A stretch of 23,963 nucleotides of DNA from Treponema sp. Its GTDB lineage: Bacteria; Spirochaetota; Spirochaetia; Treponematales; Breznakiellaceae. A program made the position numbers and the translations under genes. Every line of letters begins with the position of its first letter. Position 1 is the first letter of the stretch. Under the pieces are notes generated by a model. The model was not told the origin of the DNA, made no database searches, and worked only from the letters and a program-made list of their open reading frames with translations. The stretch covers positions 2,903-26,865 of the forward strand of contig WQRP01000001.1 of assembly GCA_009786675.1 (NCBI GenBank), given 5' to 3'. Positions 13,008 to 20,187 of this stretch are shown one piece after another.

Positions 13008-14742
13008 AGGCAAGCGCCAGAATCAGGCAGAACAGCACAAGGGCCAGGGGAAAACCCAGGGCAAGGGTCAGCGAAACGCCCACGTCGTTAAGCCCGGCGC
13101 GGATTAAGTAGACAATGCCGTTGAACACCACCGGAAGGACGAAAAGCAGGGGCACGAACAGGTAGCGGGGAAAACGCCTGGTGCGGAAATACCAGGCGGC
13201 GGCAATCGCGACGATGGCGGCCGGCAGCAAAAACAGGCCGGAGCCAAGGCGGTTCAGGATTTCCGCCTGGAAAACCTGCGGAATGTAACCCGTTTCGACC
13301 GACACCCTGGACGCGTCGAACAGCTCACCGACGTGCATCCCGGAGATGTCCCGCCGCATCTGCGAAAGCATCACCAGGGTCTCGAAGCCCACGTCCAGCA
13401 AAAACTGCGCGCTTGGGTGGAAGGCGATCCCGTCGGCGATAAACTCGACGGTGGGCTCCCACCGGCCGTCGGGATCGTCGCGATCCAGGGCCCTCAGCAT
13501 GACAAGAACCCGGTCGCCCCCGAGCATGAACGGCGTGAATCTTGCGTAAGGCGCGGTAAGGTGAAGCACAAGCCTGGACCGGTGATCGAAAAGCATGTAC
13601 TCCAGGCCAATCCCGTAGGCCACGTCCCGGGCAAACGAAAAACTGGCAAGGCGCAGCACCGCGCGGCCGCCCCGCTCCACGGGCAGGGAAAAAACCACCC
13701 CGGCGGACGTGCCGCCGATCGCCAGGTTGACCTCGTCGACAAAGAAAGCGACGCCGACGATCTCCCGCTCGCTAAGGGCAAGGAAATTCACGACGTCCGG
13801 ATCGTTCGGGGTCAGATATGCAAGTTCCCGGAAAATGTAGAACGCGCTTATCCATTCGACCGGATTCGCCTCGGCCGACTGCATCGCCCTGTAGCCTTCC
13901 AGCTTAAGATCGAACAGCTCGTGCCTGCGGGTCTCGGCCGGGGTCGGACGCTGGCCCTCGATAAGGTTCCACGCGCGCGCCGCCAAGTGCGCCGCCGCGA
14001 CGGACTCCGGACTGCCCTGCGGGGCAAGGCGGCGGCCCAGGGTGGCAAGCCAGTGGGCGTCGAACAGGCGGCCCTCGTCAAAGGCCGCCCGGCTTAAGGC
14101 CATCGCCTCGGCGGTATCCACGGGGGTCCAGCGACCCGGCTGCTGCCTTCCCGCGACGGGCCTTTCGCCCCTGGCCAGGCGGGCGTATTCCAGGCGGGCC
14201 TCCACCTCGTACCTTAGGTACCTAAAGGACTGGCCGTCATCCCAGATGCCGTCGGCGATACCGATGAACTGCGAGGCCGCGACCCATTCCCCGGCCTCGC
14301 CGTGGGCCATCGCGCGATCCCTGGCCATCCGGAACGTCTCCCCGTCTAGGCGCATGTTCCTTTGGCCGCCCTGGGCAAGCGGAAGAACCATAAAAAACAG
14401 AAGGGCGTACAGGACCGAGGCGGCTATCGCCGTGACAACCGAGACCCTGAAACAACGCCTGAAAAGGTCGGCGGAAAACCTGGAGTTGGAATGGCGGCTC
14501 TCGCCCTGGAACTTGTTCATGCCAAAGGGGAGCACCAGCGCGGAAAGGGCCAGGGCGGGAAACAGGGCGATTATGTCCAGGAGCACCAGCGTCCGCGACC
14601 AGCCCGCGGAAAAGACGGGCAAGGGCGGGGCCTCGCCCGGGAACACCAGCCGGAAGGCGACAATAGCCAGGCAACCGACGGCGACGTAAACGAAAAAAAC
14701 AAACGCCGGGGAATCAAGCGTCTTTCTGCTAAACAGCGGCAT
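12967..14742 (-). CDS. Unrecognised polytopic membrane protein with large central domain
   Basis: A 591-residue protein with three N-terminal membrane helices (about 13-34, 51-73, 99-122), a long hydrophilic region (about 123-497) and a C-terminal cluster of three or four helices (about 500-519, 527-548, 557-587). The central region begins with helical, TPR-like sequence (around 205-270; e.g. MALSRAAFDEGRLFDAHWLA) and continues with beta-type sequence (about 330-430). I recognise no named family. The frame extends to TTG 14763, but the ATG at 14742 with AAGGCAGGG a few bases upstream is preferred. It overlaps the upstream membrane-protein gene by 14 nt, so the two are probably made together and may form a complex. 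Its 3' end overlaps the convergent alkyltransferase gene by 41 nt. Confidence 0.85.
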   Translation of the reverse strand: MPLFSRKTLDSPAFVFFVYVAVGCLAIVAFRLVFPGEAPPLPVFSAGWSRTLVLLDIIALFPALALSALVLPFGMNKFQGESRHSNSRFSADLFRRCFRVSVVTAIAASVLYALLFFMVLPLAQGGQRNMRLDGETFRMARDRAMAHGEAGEWVAASQFIGIADGIWDDGQSFRYLRYEVEARLEYARLARGERPVAGRQQPGRWTPVDTAEAMALSRAAFDEGRLFDAHWLATLGRRLAPQGSPESVAAAHLAARAWNLIEGQRPTPAETRRHELFDLKLEGYRAMQSAEANPVEWISAFYIFRELAYLTPNDPDVVNFLALSEREIVGVAFFVDEVNLAIGGTSAGVVFSLPVERGGRAVLRLASFSFARDVAYGIGLEYMLFDHRSRLVLHLTAPYARFTPFMLGGDRVLVMLRALDRDDPDGRWEPTVEFIADGIAFHPSAQFLLDVGFETLVMLSQMRRDISGMHVGELFDASRVSVETGYIPQVFQAEILNRLGSGLFLLPAAIVAIAAAWYFRTRRFPRYLFVPLLFVLPVVFNGIVYLIRAGLNDVGVSLTLALGFPLALVLFCLILALAFICSLFLLVAQRG

Positions 14743-15610
14743 TGCGACCCTGCCTTTTTGCAAGATATTTCAAAAGCGAGAACAGATGGGCAAGCAAGCC
14801 GGCGACCAGGAAGATCGCCGGAACCGCAAGCGAGGCGGGCAGGCGATCCTGCAGGAACGCGGCAAAAACATCCTGCACCTCGCGCGAGTTAAACAGGGTT
14901 TCCAGGGCCAGCACCCCCCTAAAGGCAAGGATGCCCAGGAAAAAATTCGCCAGGGGCCACGCGCCAAGCCTTAGGACGAACAGAAGCGAGCTAAGAAAGA
15001 ACGCCAGGGATCCGGCGTACAGCGGCAGACTACCCCCGGCAAGCCGATCGCGCAGGTTCCCGGCGCTTAGCCGCAGATCCACGGCGACGCTCCGCAGGAA
15101 CCAGGGGGTGTCGATGTTGAAAGGCGCGGACGGCAGGCTTTCGGCCAGCCCCGCGAACTCCTCCTGGAAAACCATGGGGCCGTCCGGGAACACCGCCACC
15201 CGCGCCCTGGACGGCTCGTCGGGCCCACGCAAAAGGACGACGGTCGTACCGTAGGGCCGGTGGGAAAGGATCAGGCCCGGGGATCCAAGCGACCGCCCCG
15301 CGTGCGCGCCGGGCAGGGGCGAGACGCTTTCCAGGCCGTGGCCAATGCCCACGACAAAGCCCAGGGAAAGCGCGACCAGGCAGAGAACGGCCGCCGGGGC
15401 GAAAACCCTTTCAAGCACCGTGTAGGCCAGCCCGAGCAGCATCCCCCCGTACAACGCAACCGACAGGCCCCAGCGCGCCGCGTCCACGAGATCCGCCTGC
15501 TCGCCCGCCCATTCAAGGCGGAGCGCGAGAAAACGCGCCCCGGACATCACCAGGAACAGCACCAAAAAACAGGCGCAGAAAAACAGAGCCAGTTTAGCCA
15601 ACTTTCTCAC
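14729..15610 (-). CDS. Unrecognised membrane protein, partner of the downstream gene
   Basis: A 293-residue protein with about six membrane helices: three near the N-terminus (about 5-27, 48-66, 70-91), a ~105-residue non-membrane segment (about 92-196), then three more (about 197-216, 219-240, 262-284). The middle segment has beta-type stretches (GTTVVLLRGPDEPSRARVAV). No family is recognised. The start is GTG at 15610. There is no good Shine-Dalgarno, but a TTGCGC-N17-TAGTCT promoter-like pair ends 6 nt before it, the same geometry seen at other SD-less starts here. The helical-loop-helical plan mirrors that of the downstream 591-residue protein on a smaller scale, suggesting related topology rather than visible homology. 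Confidence 0.83.
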   Translation of the reverse strand: MRKLAKLALFFCACFLVLFLVMSGARFLALRLEWAGEQADLVDAARWGLSVALYGGMLLGLAYTVLERVFAPAAVLCLVALSLGFVVGIGHGLESVSPLPGAHAGRSLGSPGLILSHRPYGTTVVLLRGPDEPSRARVAVFPDGPMVFQEEFAGLAESLPSAPFNIDTPWFLRSVAVDLRLSAGNLRDRLAGGSLPLYAGSLAFFLSSLLFVLRLGAWPLANFFLGILAFRGVLALETLFNSREVQDVFAAFLQDRLPASLAVPAIFLVAGLLAHLFSLLKYLAKRQGRNAAV

Positions 15611-15616
15611 ACCTTA

Positions 15617-15645
15617 AGACTAGCACGGGAAAGGCGCGAGCGCAA
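15617..15645 (-). promoter_or_regulatory. Possible weak promoter of the membrane-protein pair
   Basis: On the minus strand TTGCGC (15645-15640), 17 nt, TAGTCT (15622-15617), then 6 nt to GTG 15610. Both hexamers match the consensus poorly (about 3/6 each). The call rests on the spacing being identical to stronger cases in the window. Confidence 0.3.
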
Positions 15646-15667
15646 GAAGCCGCGTGCGCGCCGGCCG

Positions 15668-15687
15668 CTGTCCACAAGTTATCCACA
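15668..15687 (+). promoter_or_regulatory. DnaA-box doublet, left
   Basis: CTGTCCACA (15668-15676, 7/9 to consensus) and TTATCCACA (15679-15687, perfect) lie in the same orientation with starts 11 bp apart, about one helical turn. Confidence 0.55.
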
Positions 15688-15869
15688 GGCAGGAAACGGA
15701 GCGGCGGTGGGAACCCACCCCGCAGGCCAGGGTGCCCAAGGGGAAAACGCCCAGCCGAACCGCCTAATTCGTTACATAGCAAGTAATTAGCCGCAGGCAC
15801 CGCCAGGGGTTTTTCCAAACCGCGAGCCCAGGCACCATGCGGCAAAACCCCGGATCGTTTTTCCTGGCA

Positions 15870-15889
15870 TTATTCACACGTTTTCCACA
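15870..15889 (+). promoter_or_regulatory. DnaA-box doublet, right
   Basis: TTATTCACA (15870-15878, fits TTATNCACA) and TTTTCCACA (15881-15889, 8/9 to TTATCCACA) have the same orientation and 11-bp spacing as the left doublet, whose starts lie exactly 202 bp upstream. Confidence 0.55.
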
Positions 15890-15905
15890 GGCGAACCCGG
15901 GAACG

Positions 15906-16460
15906 TCAGCCCAGGGAAATGGTCCCGATGTCGCCGATGGCAAGAATCGACTTACACTCCGAGCACCGGAAACGGCCGGTCTTGACCGCCTTCAGCTTTT
16001 TGGAGCACACCGGGCACGGGAATATTTTAGGGAAGATGGAAAGGTCCTGCTGAAACCCCTCGTTGCTGTTGAAAAATTCGACGGACTCCTCGTAGCTCTT
16101 CTTGACGTTAAAGAACTGGGAGAAACCAAGCAACTGGAAGACCTCGTAGACCTTGGGCTGGATGTTGAACAAAACCACGTCGCCATCGGGCTTTACGGTC
16201 TTAAGGAACGTGATAAAGGACCCTATCCCGGTCGAGGAAACGTAGTTAAGGCTGTCGCAGTTGAAAATAAGCTTGTTATACCCGCCATCTATGGCCATAT
16301 GAACCCGTCTTTGGAAGTAAACGGAATTGTAGGTATCGATGTAACCGTCCACGGCCAGAACCAGGCAGTCCTTGATCTCGGGCACTTGTTTTAGTTCGAT
16401 TTTGAGACTTTCGTCCTTCTCGTCATCAAACCCAGGCACGATGTCATTGTTCTGCATCAT
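15906..16460 (-). CDS. STAS-domain protein (anti-sigma antagonist type) with C-terminal zinc ribbon
   Basis: A 184-residue cytoplasmic protein. Residues ~18-125 form a STAS domain like SpoIIAA/RsbV: a beta strand VLAVDGYIDTYNS, the core LIFNCDSLNYVSSTGIGSF and the following helix. The SSTG turn at 75-78 holds the residues where partner kinases phosphorylate such antagonists. A linker leads to a C-terminal zinc ribbon with CPVC (149-152) and CSEC (166-169). This suggests a partner-switching regulator with an added metal-binding module. The ribosome site GAGG (minus strand, 16468-16465) fits either of two adjacent ATGs (16460 or 16457). The promoter TTGCCA-N17-TATAGT lies just upstream. No partner kinase or anti-sigma factor is adjacent. 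Confidence 0.9.
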   Translation of the reverse strand: MMQNNDIVPGFDDEKDESLKIELKQVPEIKDCLVLAVDGYIDTYNSVYFQRRVHMAIDGGYNKLIFNCDSLNYVSSTGIGSFITFLKTVKPDGDVVLFNIQPKVYEVFQLLGFSQFFNVKKSYEESVEFFNSNEGFQQDLSIFPKIFPCPVCSKKLKAVKTGRFRCSECKSILAIGDIGTISLG

Positions 16461-16491
16461 ACGACCTCACTTTTGAAAGGGTATACTATCC

Positions 16492-16520
16492 ACTATACAC
16501 CTTTACGTGAAAGCTGGCAA
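16492..16520 (-). promoter_or_regulatory. Sigma-70-type promoter of the STAS gene
   Basis: On the minus strand TTGCCA (16520-16515) and TATAGT (16497-16492) are exactly 17 nt apart, each 5/6 to consensus. Transcription near 16485 gives a ~25-nt leader with a Shine-Dalgarno, in contrast to the leaderless-type promoters elsewhere. The -10 lies within a GTATA/TATAC inverted repeat (16481-16498). Confidence 0.65.
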
Positions 16521-16552
16521 CCGCCCCCGGGGCGGGAAAGGCAGGGTTATGA

Positions 16553-16558
16553 TAGAAT
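16553..16558 (+). promoter_or_regulatory. Possible -10 element of trmJ
   Basis: TAGAAT (5/6 to TATAAT) ends 5 nt before ATG 16564. No -35 is recognisable 16-18 nt upstream, where a GC-rich hairpin (16521-16535) sits instead. Confidence 0.25.
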
Positions 16559-16563
16559 GCCGT

Positions 16564-17313
16564 ATGCAAATGTCGGATATCGTGGTCGTTCTGTGCCGCC
16601 CAAGCGAGCCGGGCAACGTGGGGGCGGTCTGCAGGGCGATGAAGAACATGGGCCTTTCCGCGCTGCGCCTGGTCGCCCCCGGGGCAATGGACAGGGCCGA
16701 GCTTCTGGCGAGGGCGATCCACGCGGACGACGTGTGGCGGGGCGCCCGAACCTTCGACACCCTGGCCGGGGCCGTGGCGGACTGCTCGTTCGCCGTGGGA
16801 ACCACCTGCCGCAGGGGCAGGAAGCGAAAGGCCAGCATGAGGCCCCGCGACCTGGCCGCCCGGCTCGCCGAAAGGGCCGCGCCGGGCGTCCGGGCGGCCC
16901 TGGTCTTCGGCAACGAGCGCGCCGGGCTGGACGCGAGCGAGCTCAACCAATGCAACCTGGCCTCGCACATCCCCGTCTCCGACGAATTCCCCTCACTGAA
17001 CCTTTCCCACGCCGTGCAGGTCTACGCATACGAGCTCTTCCTGGCCTTCGGGGGCGCCGGGGATCTCCCCGTAAAGGGCGAGTGGGTTCCCCTGACGCGG
17101 GCGGCGGCGGACGGGCTGACCGGGGAAATAACCGACACGCTGAAGGATCTCGGCTTCTACAAGCAGCCGGGCCGCGAGGAGCAGGAGCGCTTCCTGCGGG
17201 ACCTGATCTGCCGCGCCGGGCTCACCGAGCGGGAGGGCCGCTACCTGAAGGGCATCTTCGACAAGGCCGCAAGGCTCGGCAGCATGAAATTTGCCCCCGA
17301 CGCCCCGATTTAG
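16564..17313 (+). CDS. trmJ: TrmJ-like tRNA 2'-O-methyltransferase (SPOUT family)
   Basis: A 249-residue SPOUT methyltransferase of the TrmJ/TrmH group 1 type, which 2'-O-methylates position 32 of tRNAs using S-adenosylmethionine. Motif 1 is EPGNVGAVCRAMKNMGL (15-31), motif 2 is LVFGNERAGL (113-122), and motif 3, with the knot, is IPVSDEFPSLNLSHAVQVYA (136-155). The helical C-terminal extension (about 175-249) is characteristic of TrmJ. The frame is open to 16507. I chose ATG 16564 because it gives the family N-terminus and because a TAGAAT hexamer ends 5 nt before it, as at other SD-less genes here. ATG 16549 (AGGG only 2 nt away) and ATG 16570 are alternatives. The next gene starts 12 nt after the stop. 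Confidence 0.9.
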   Translation: MQMSDIVVVLCRPSEPGNVGAVCRAMKNMGLSALRLVAPGAMDRAELLARAIHADDVWRGARTFDTLAGAVADCSFAVGTTCRRGRKRKASMRPRDLAARLAERAAPGVRAALVFGNERAGLDASELNQCNLASHIPVSDEFPSLNLSHAVQVYAYELFLAFGGAGDLPVKGEWVPLTRAAADGLTGEITDTLKDLGFYKQPGREEQERFLRDLICRAGLTEREGRYLKGIFDKAARLGSMKFAPDAPI

Positions 17314-17319
17314 TATTAT
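17291..17319 (+). promoter_or_regulatory. Promoter of Mbeg1-like gene, leaderless geometry
   Basis: TTGCCC (17291-17296, 4/6), 17 nt, TATTAT (17314-17319, 5/6), then 6 nt to the ATG at 17326. It overlaps the end of trmJ, and no Shine-Dalgarno precedes the start. Confidence 0.5.
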
Positions 17320-17325
17320 ATACGC

Positions 17326-18486
17326 ATGGCCAACCTGTTCGACTACGTCTCGTGGAGGGGCGATCTCGACTTTGACCGGATCCCGTTCAACCCCGTGGAC
17401 AACCTCGTTTTCTCGCAGCTGTCGTACCTGCCGATGGACGGCATCGTCCCCGGGCCGGGCGGAAGGGGCGCGACGAGCGTCTCCGCCCTGGCGAGGATTT
17501 ACGCGGCGAGGCGCGCCCCGGCCTCCAGGGACGTCACGGTCGCGATGGCGGCCTCCACGCTCAAGGCCATAGGAACGGCGCCCCGCTACGAGGACTGCGA
17601 GATCCTCGGCTACGCCAGCCATACCGACCCGGACGCGGAGAAACAGTTCTCCGCCTTTTGCGCCGTGATCGGCAGGGAACGGCCGTCCAGAAGGCTGCTG
17701 GTGGTCTACAGGGGCACGGACACGAGCATCGCCGGCTGGAAGGAGGACCTGAACATGTCACTGGTCAACTCCATCCCGTCGCAGGAGGAGGCGGTTTCCT
17801 ACCTGGAGGAAGCCGCCGGACGCCTTCCCTACCCGCTGATCGTGGCCGGGCATTCCAAGGGCGGGAACCTGGCGATCTACGCCTCGGCGTTCTGCGGCAA
17901 AAGCGTGCAGCGGCGCATCGCCGAGGTTTACAGCAACGACGCGCCGGGGTTCCACCGGGAGGTCCTGCGGCGCAAAGGCTACAGGGAGGTTTGCGGGAGG
18001 ATACGGGCCTTCGTCCCGCAGTCGTCGTTCGTGGGGATGCTGCTGGAGCACGACGTCGCGCCAAGGGTGGTAAAAAGCACGGCCGCCGGCCTTATGCAGC
18101 ACGACATGCGGTCGTGGGAGGTCACGCGCGACGATCTGGTGGACGGGGGGGAGCTGACGCCGCAGAGCCGGTTCATCCACAGCATCGTCAACGAGTGGAT
18201 CGCGAAGATCGGCGACGAGCGGCGGCAGCAGTTCGTCGAGGCCCTGTACAAAATCCTGCTGTCGTCAAACGCCGCGTCCTTCGCCGACATGGGGTCGGAC
18301 TGGCCGTCATCCGCCGCCGGCATCATCGGCGGCCTTAAGAACATCGACGGCCCGACAAAAAAGCTGATGGGCGAGATCGTGGGCGAGCTTTTCAAGACCG
18401 CAAGGAAAAACATTATCGGGCAGCGCAGGAAAAACGGCGGGGCAAGGGACGACGAGTGGACCACCGACCTGTTCAGCGAGGAATAA
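17326..18486 (+). CDS. Mbeg1-like (DUF2974) alpha/beta-hydrolase
   Basis: A 386-residue cytoplasmic protein of the Mbeg1-like/DUF2974 family, lipase-fold proteins of unknown substrate. The N-terminus ANLFDYVSWRGDLDFDRIPF followed by NPVDNLVFSQLSYLP is the family signature. LLVVYRGTDTSIAGWKEDLNM precedes the nucleophile elbow GHSKG (175-179, Ser177). YSNDAPGF (202-209) carries a candidate acid, and HSIVNEW (285-291) a candidate histidine. The C-terminal ~80 residues are helical and basic. No signal peptide is visible. It lies between two SPOUT RNA methyltransferase genes and converges with the second, whose stop is 4 bp away. The start is taken as ATG 17326, supported by the promoter position and the family N-terminus. 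Confidence 0.9.
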   Translation: MANLFDYVSWRGDLDFDRIPFNPVDNLVFSQLSYLPMDGIVPGPGGRGATSVSALARIYAARRAPASRDVTVAMAASTLKAIGTAPRYEDCEILGYASHTDPDAEKQFSAFCAVIGRERPSRRLLVVYRGTDTSIAGWKEDLNMSLVNSIPSQEEAVSYLEEAAGRLPYPLIVAGHSKGGNLAIYASAFCGKSVQRRIAEVYSNDAPGFHREVLRRKGYREVCGRIRAFVPQSSFVGMLLEHDVAPRVVKSTAAGLMQHDMRSWEVTRDDLVDGGELTPQSRFIHSIVNEWIAKIGDERRQQFVEALYKILLSSNAASFADMGSDWPSSAAGIIGGLKNIDGPTKKLMGEIVGELFKTARKNIIGQRRKNGGARDDEWTTDLFSEE

Positions 18487-18490
18487 GGCC

Positions 18491-19261
18491 CTACAGGTCG
18501 TATATCTCCCGCAGGAACAGGGCCGCCGCCTGCGCCACGTTGAGGCTCTCGACGTTGCCGGTCCCGGGGACCCGCAGCAGGCACGAGCAGGCGTCCTTTA
18601 CGTCCTGCGGCAGGCCGCGCTCCTCGTTCCCCAGGACCAGGGCGATCCCGCCCCGCCCCGCCCCGCCGGTCAGGTCGCCAACCGTGGAGGCCAGGTCCCC
18701 GATGCGCCGCCGCGCCCTTACGTCGGTGCCAATCACGACAATCTTTTTGGCGGCGTCCCTGACAAACGCGGCGGTGTTGCCGATTTTCCGCACGGTGACG
18801 TGCTCCATGCCGCCCTCCGCGACCCGGTAGGCGCTGGTGCTCAGGCGCGCCTCGCTGTCGCCCTCGCTAACAACGACGAAGCGGACGTCGAAAAAGGCCG
18901 CGGCCCTGGCGATGGCGCCAAGGTTGTGGTCGTTCCCCACCTCGTGGAGCACCAGCCCGGTCAGGCCCTCCGAGGCCCACAGGCCAAGGTCCTCCCTGGT
19001 CAGGGGCTCGATTTCCGGCTCCTCCACCATCGCCACCACGCCCTGGTGGTGGACGCTCTTGCACAGGCGCTCCAGCTCGTCGTCCCCGCAGATCTTGTAG
19101 GGGCGCTTGCGCTCGGCGAGCTTCCTGCAAAGCCCGGTAAACAGGCGGAGGCGGTCCTCCCGCAGGAAAAGGCGGTTGACGGTTTCGGGGCGGCACTCCG
19201 CCAGGGCAAGAACAGCTTTGAGGCCGCAGACGGCAAGTTCATCGGTAAGCTTGTTACGCAT
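18491..19261 (-). CDS. SpoU/TrmH-family RNA 2'-O-methyltransferase, RlmB-like
   Basis: A 256-residue SPOUT methyltransferase. An N-terminal substrate-binding domain (about 1-85) ends in the RlmB-like HHQGVVA. The catalytic domain carries motif 1 NLGAIARAAAFF (113-124), motif 2 LVLGNEERGL (208-217) and motif 3 VPGTGNVESLNVAQAAALFL (231-250). RlmB methylates G2251 of 23S rRNA; related enzymes modify other rRNA or tRNA sites, so substrate is uncertain. The ATG at 19261 lacks a Shine-Dalgarno, and TATAGT sits 5 nt upstream on the minus strand. It is divergent from cdaA and convergent with the Mbeg1-like gene. Confidence 0.92.
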   Translation of the reverse strand: MRNKLTDELAVCGLKAVLALAECRPETVNRLFLREDRLRLFTGLCRKLAERKRPYKICGDDELERLCKSVHHQGVVAMVEEPEIEPLTREDLGLWASEGLTGLVLHEVGNDHNLGAIARAAAFFDVRFVVVSEGDSEARLSTSAYRVAEGGMEHVTVRKIGNTAAFVRDAAKKIVVIGTDVRARRRIGDLASTVGDLTGGAGRGGIALVLGNEERGLPQDVKDACSCLLRVPGTGNVESLNVAQAAALFLREIYDL

Positions 19262-19266
19262 GGCTC

Positions 19267-19272
19267 ACTATA
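19267..19272 (-). promoter_or_regulatory. -10 element of RlmB-like gene, leaderless geometry
   Basis: TATAGT on the minus strand (19272-19267, 5/6) ends 5 nt before the ATG at 19261. The -35 region is poor (TTCCCG at 17-nt spacing). Confidence 0.35.
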
Positions 19273-19303
19273 CACCCTATTCTGGAACCCGGGAACCCGG
19301 CGC

Positions 19304-19332
19304 TTGTGGATCGCGGGGAAATACCGTATACT
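19304..19332 (+). promoter_or_regulatory. Promoter of the cdaA operon
   Basis: TTGTGG (19304-19309), 17 nt, TATACT (19327-19332), then 12 nt to ATG 19345, giving a leader of only about 5 nt and no Shine-Dalgarno. Confidence 0.5.
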
Positions 19333-19344
19333 GTACGCAATCCG

Positions 19345-20187
19345 ATGGCCTGGGTACAGCAACTTATTACCGCCTACGATTTCCTCCGTCCCGTACTGGA
19401 CGTGGCGCTCCTCGCCTTCCTGCTGTACAAGGGCTACGAGCTTCTGGCCAAGACGCAGGCGATACAGCTGATCAAGGGGGCGGGCTTCCTGCTTCTGGTC
19501 TACGGCATCGCCTACCTTTTCAGGCTGACCACGCTCCAGTGGGTGCTGAACATCATGGCGCCCGGGCTTTTCATCGGCATCGTCATAGTCTTCCAGCCGG
19601 AGCTCCGCAAGATAATCATGCACCTTGGGCAGGGGGAATTTTTCCGCCCAAACTCCAAGCCCACGGCCGGGCACCTGGAGGCGGTCCTGACCGCCGCCGA
19701 GCTGCTTTCCCGCCGCCGACGGGGGATGCTGGCCGTGTTCCCCCGCAGGATAAACATAAAAAACGTCGTCGAGACGGGAACCAGGCTGAACGCCGAGATC
19801 TCGTCGAGCCTTGTCGTGGCGCTTTTCGAGTTCGACGGGCCGCTGCACGACGGGGCGATGATCGTGCAGAACGGCAGGATAGTGGCCGCCGGCTGCTTCC
19901 TGCCGCTCTCGGAGCAGCAGGACATTCGGAAGAACTTCGGCGCAAGGCACCGGGCGAGCCTGGGCATGTCCGAGCAGTCCGACGCGGTGACGCTGGTGGT
20001 CTCCGAGGAGACCGGGGCTATTTCCGTCGCCTTCGACTCCAGGCTCTACTACGACCTGTCGATCGCCGAGGTCTCCCGCAAGCTGCAGGAGCTTCTGGAC
20101 AGGGACCGCAGGGCGACGGAGCGGGTGGGATCGACGTTCAAGACGGTCTCGGTGGACGGGGGGAAGGATGTTCTGGTTGAACGGTAG
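19345..20187 (+). CDS. cdaA: CdaA, membrane diadenylate cyclase
   Basis: A 280-residue c-di-AMP synthase. Three membrane helices occupy about residues 15-31, 40-60 and 66-84. The DisA_N cyclase domain spans about 105-260 with the catalytic LHDGAMIV (167-174; DGA at 169-171) and RHRASLGMSE (201-210). Two ATP molecules are condensed to c-di-AMP, which controls potassium/osmolyte uptake and cell-wall homeostasis in many bacteria. The frame extends upstream to GTG/ATG-like codons at 19306, but ATG 19345 gives the family N-terminus MAWVQQLITAYDFLRP and fits the promoter at 19304-19332. It overlaps cdaR by 20 nt, and c-di-AMP activity is commonly tuned by the product of that neighbour. Confidence 0.95.
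   Translation: MAWVQQLITAYDFLRPVLDVALLAFLLYKGYELLAKTQAIQLIKGAGFLLLVYGIAYLFRLTTLQWVLNIMAPGLFIGIVIVFQPELRKIIMHLGQGEFFRPNSKPTAGHLEAVLTAAELLSRRRRGMLAVFPRRINIKNVVETGTRLNAEISSSLVVALFEFDGPLHDGAMIVQNGRIVAAGCFLPLSEQQDIRKNFGARHRASLGMSEQSDAVTLVVSEETGAISVAFDSRLYYDLSIAEVSRKLQELLDRDRRATERVGSTFKTVSVDGGKDVLVER

Larger units (their letters stand above)
15611..15905. other. 295-bp non-coding region with an AT-rich core
   Basis: This is the longest gene-free stretch of the window, between two minus-strand genes. It holds a GGCGCG/CGCGCC inverted repeat (15633-15638, 15657-15662) and two DnaA-box-like pairs (15668-15687, 15870-15889). Between these pairs is an AT-rich island with CTAATT/AATTAG arms (15764-15790) in otherwise GC-rich DNA. 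I find no coding frame with neighbour-like codon use and no RNA gene. Confidence 0.6.
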
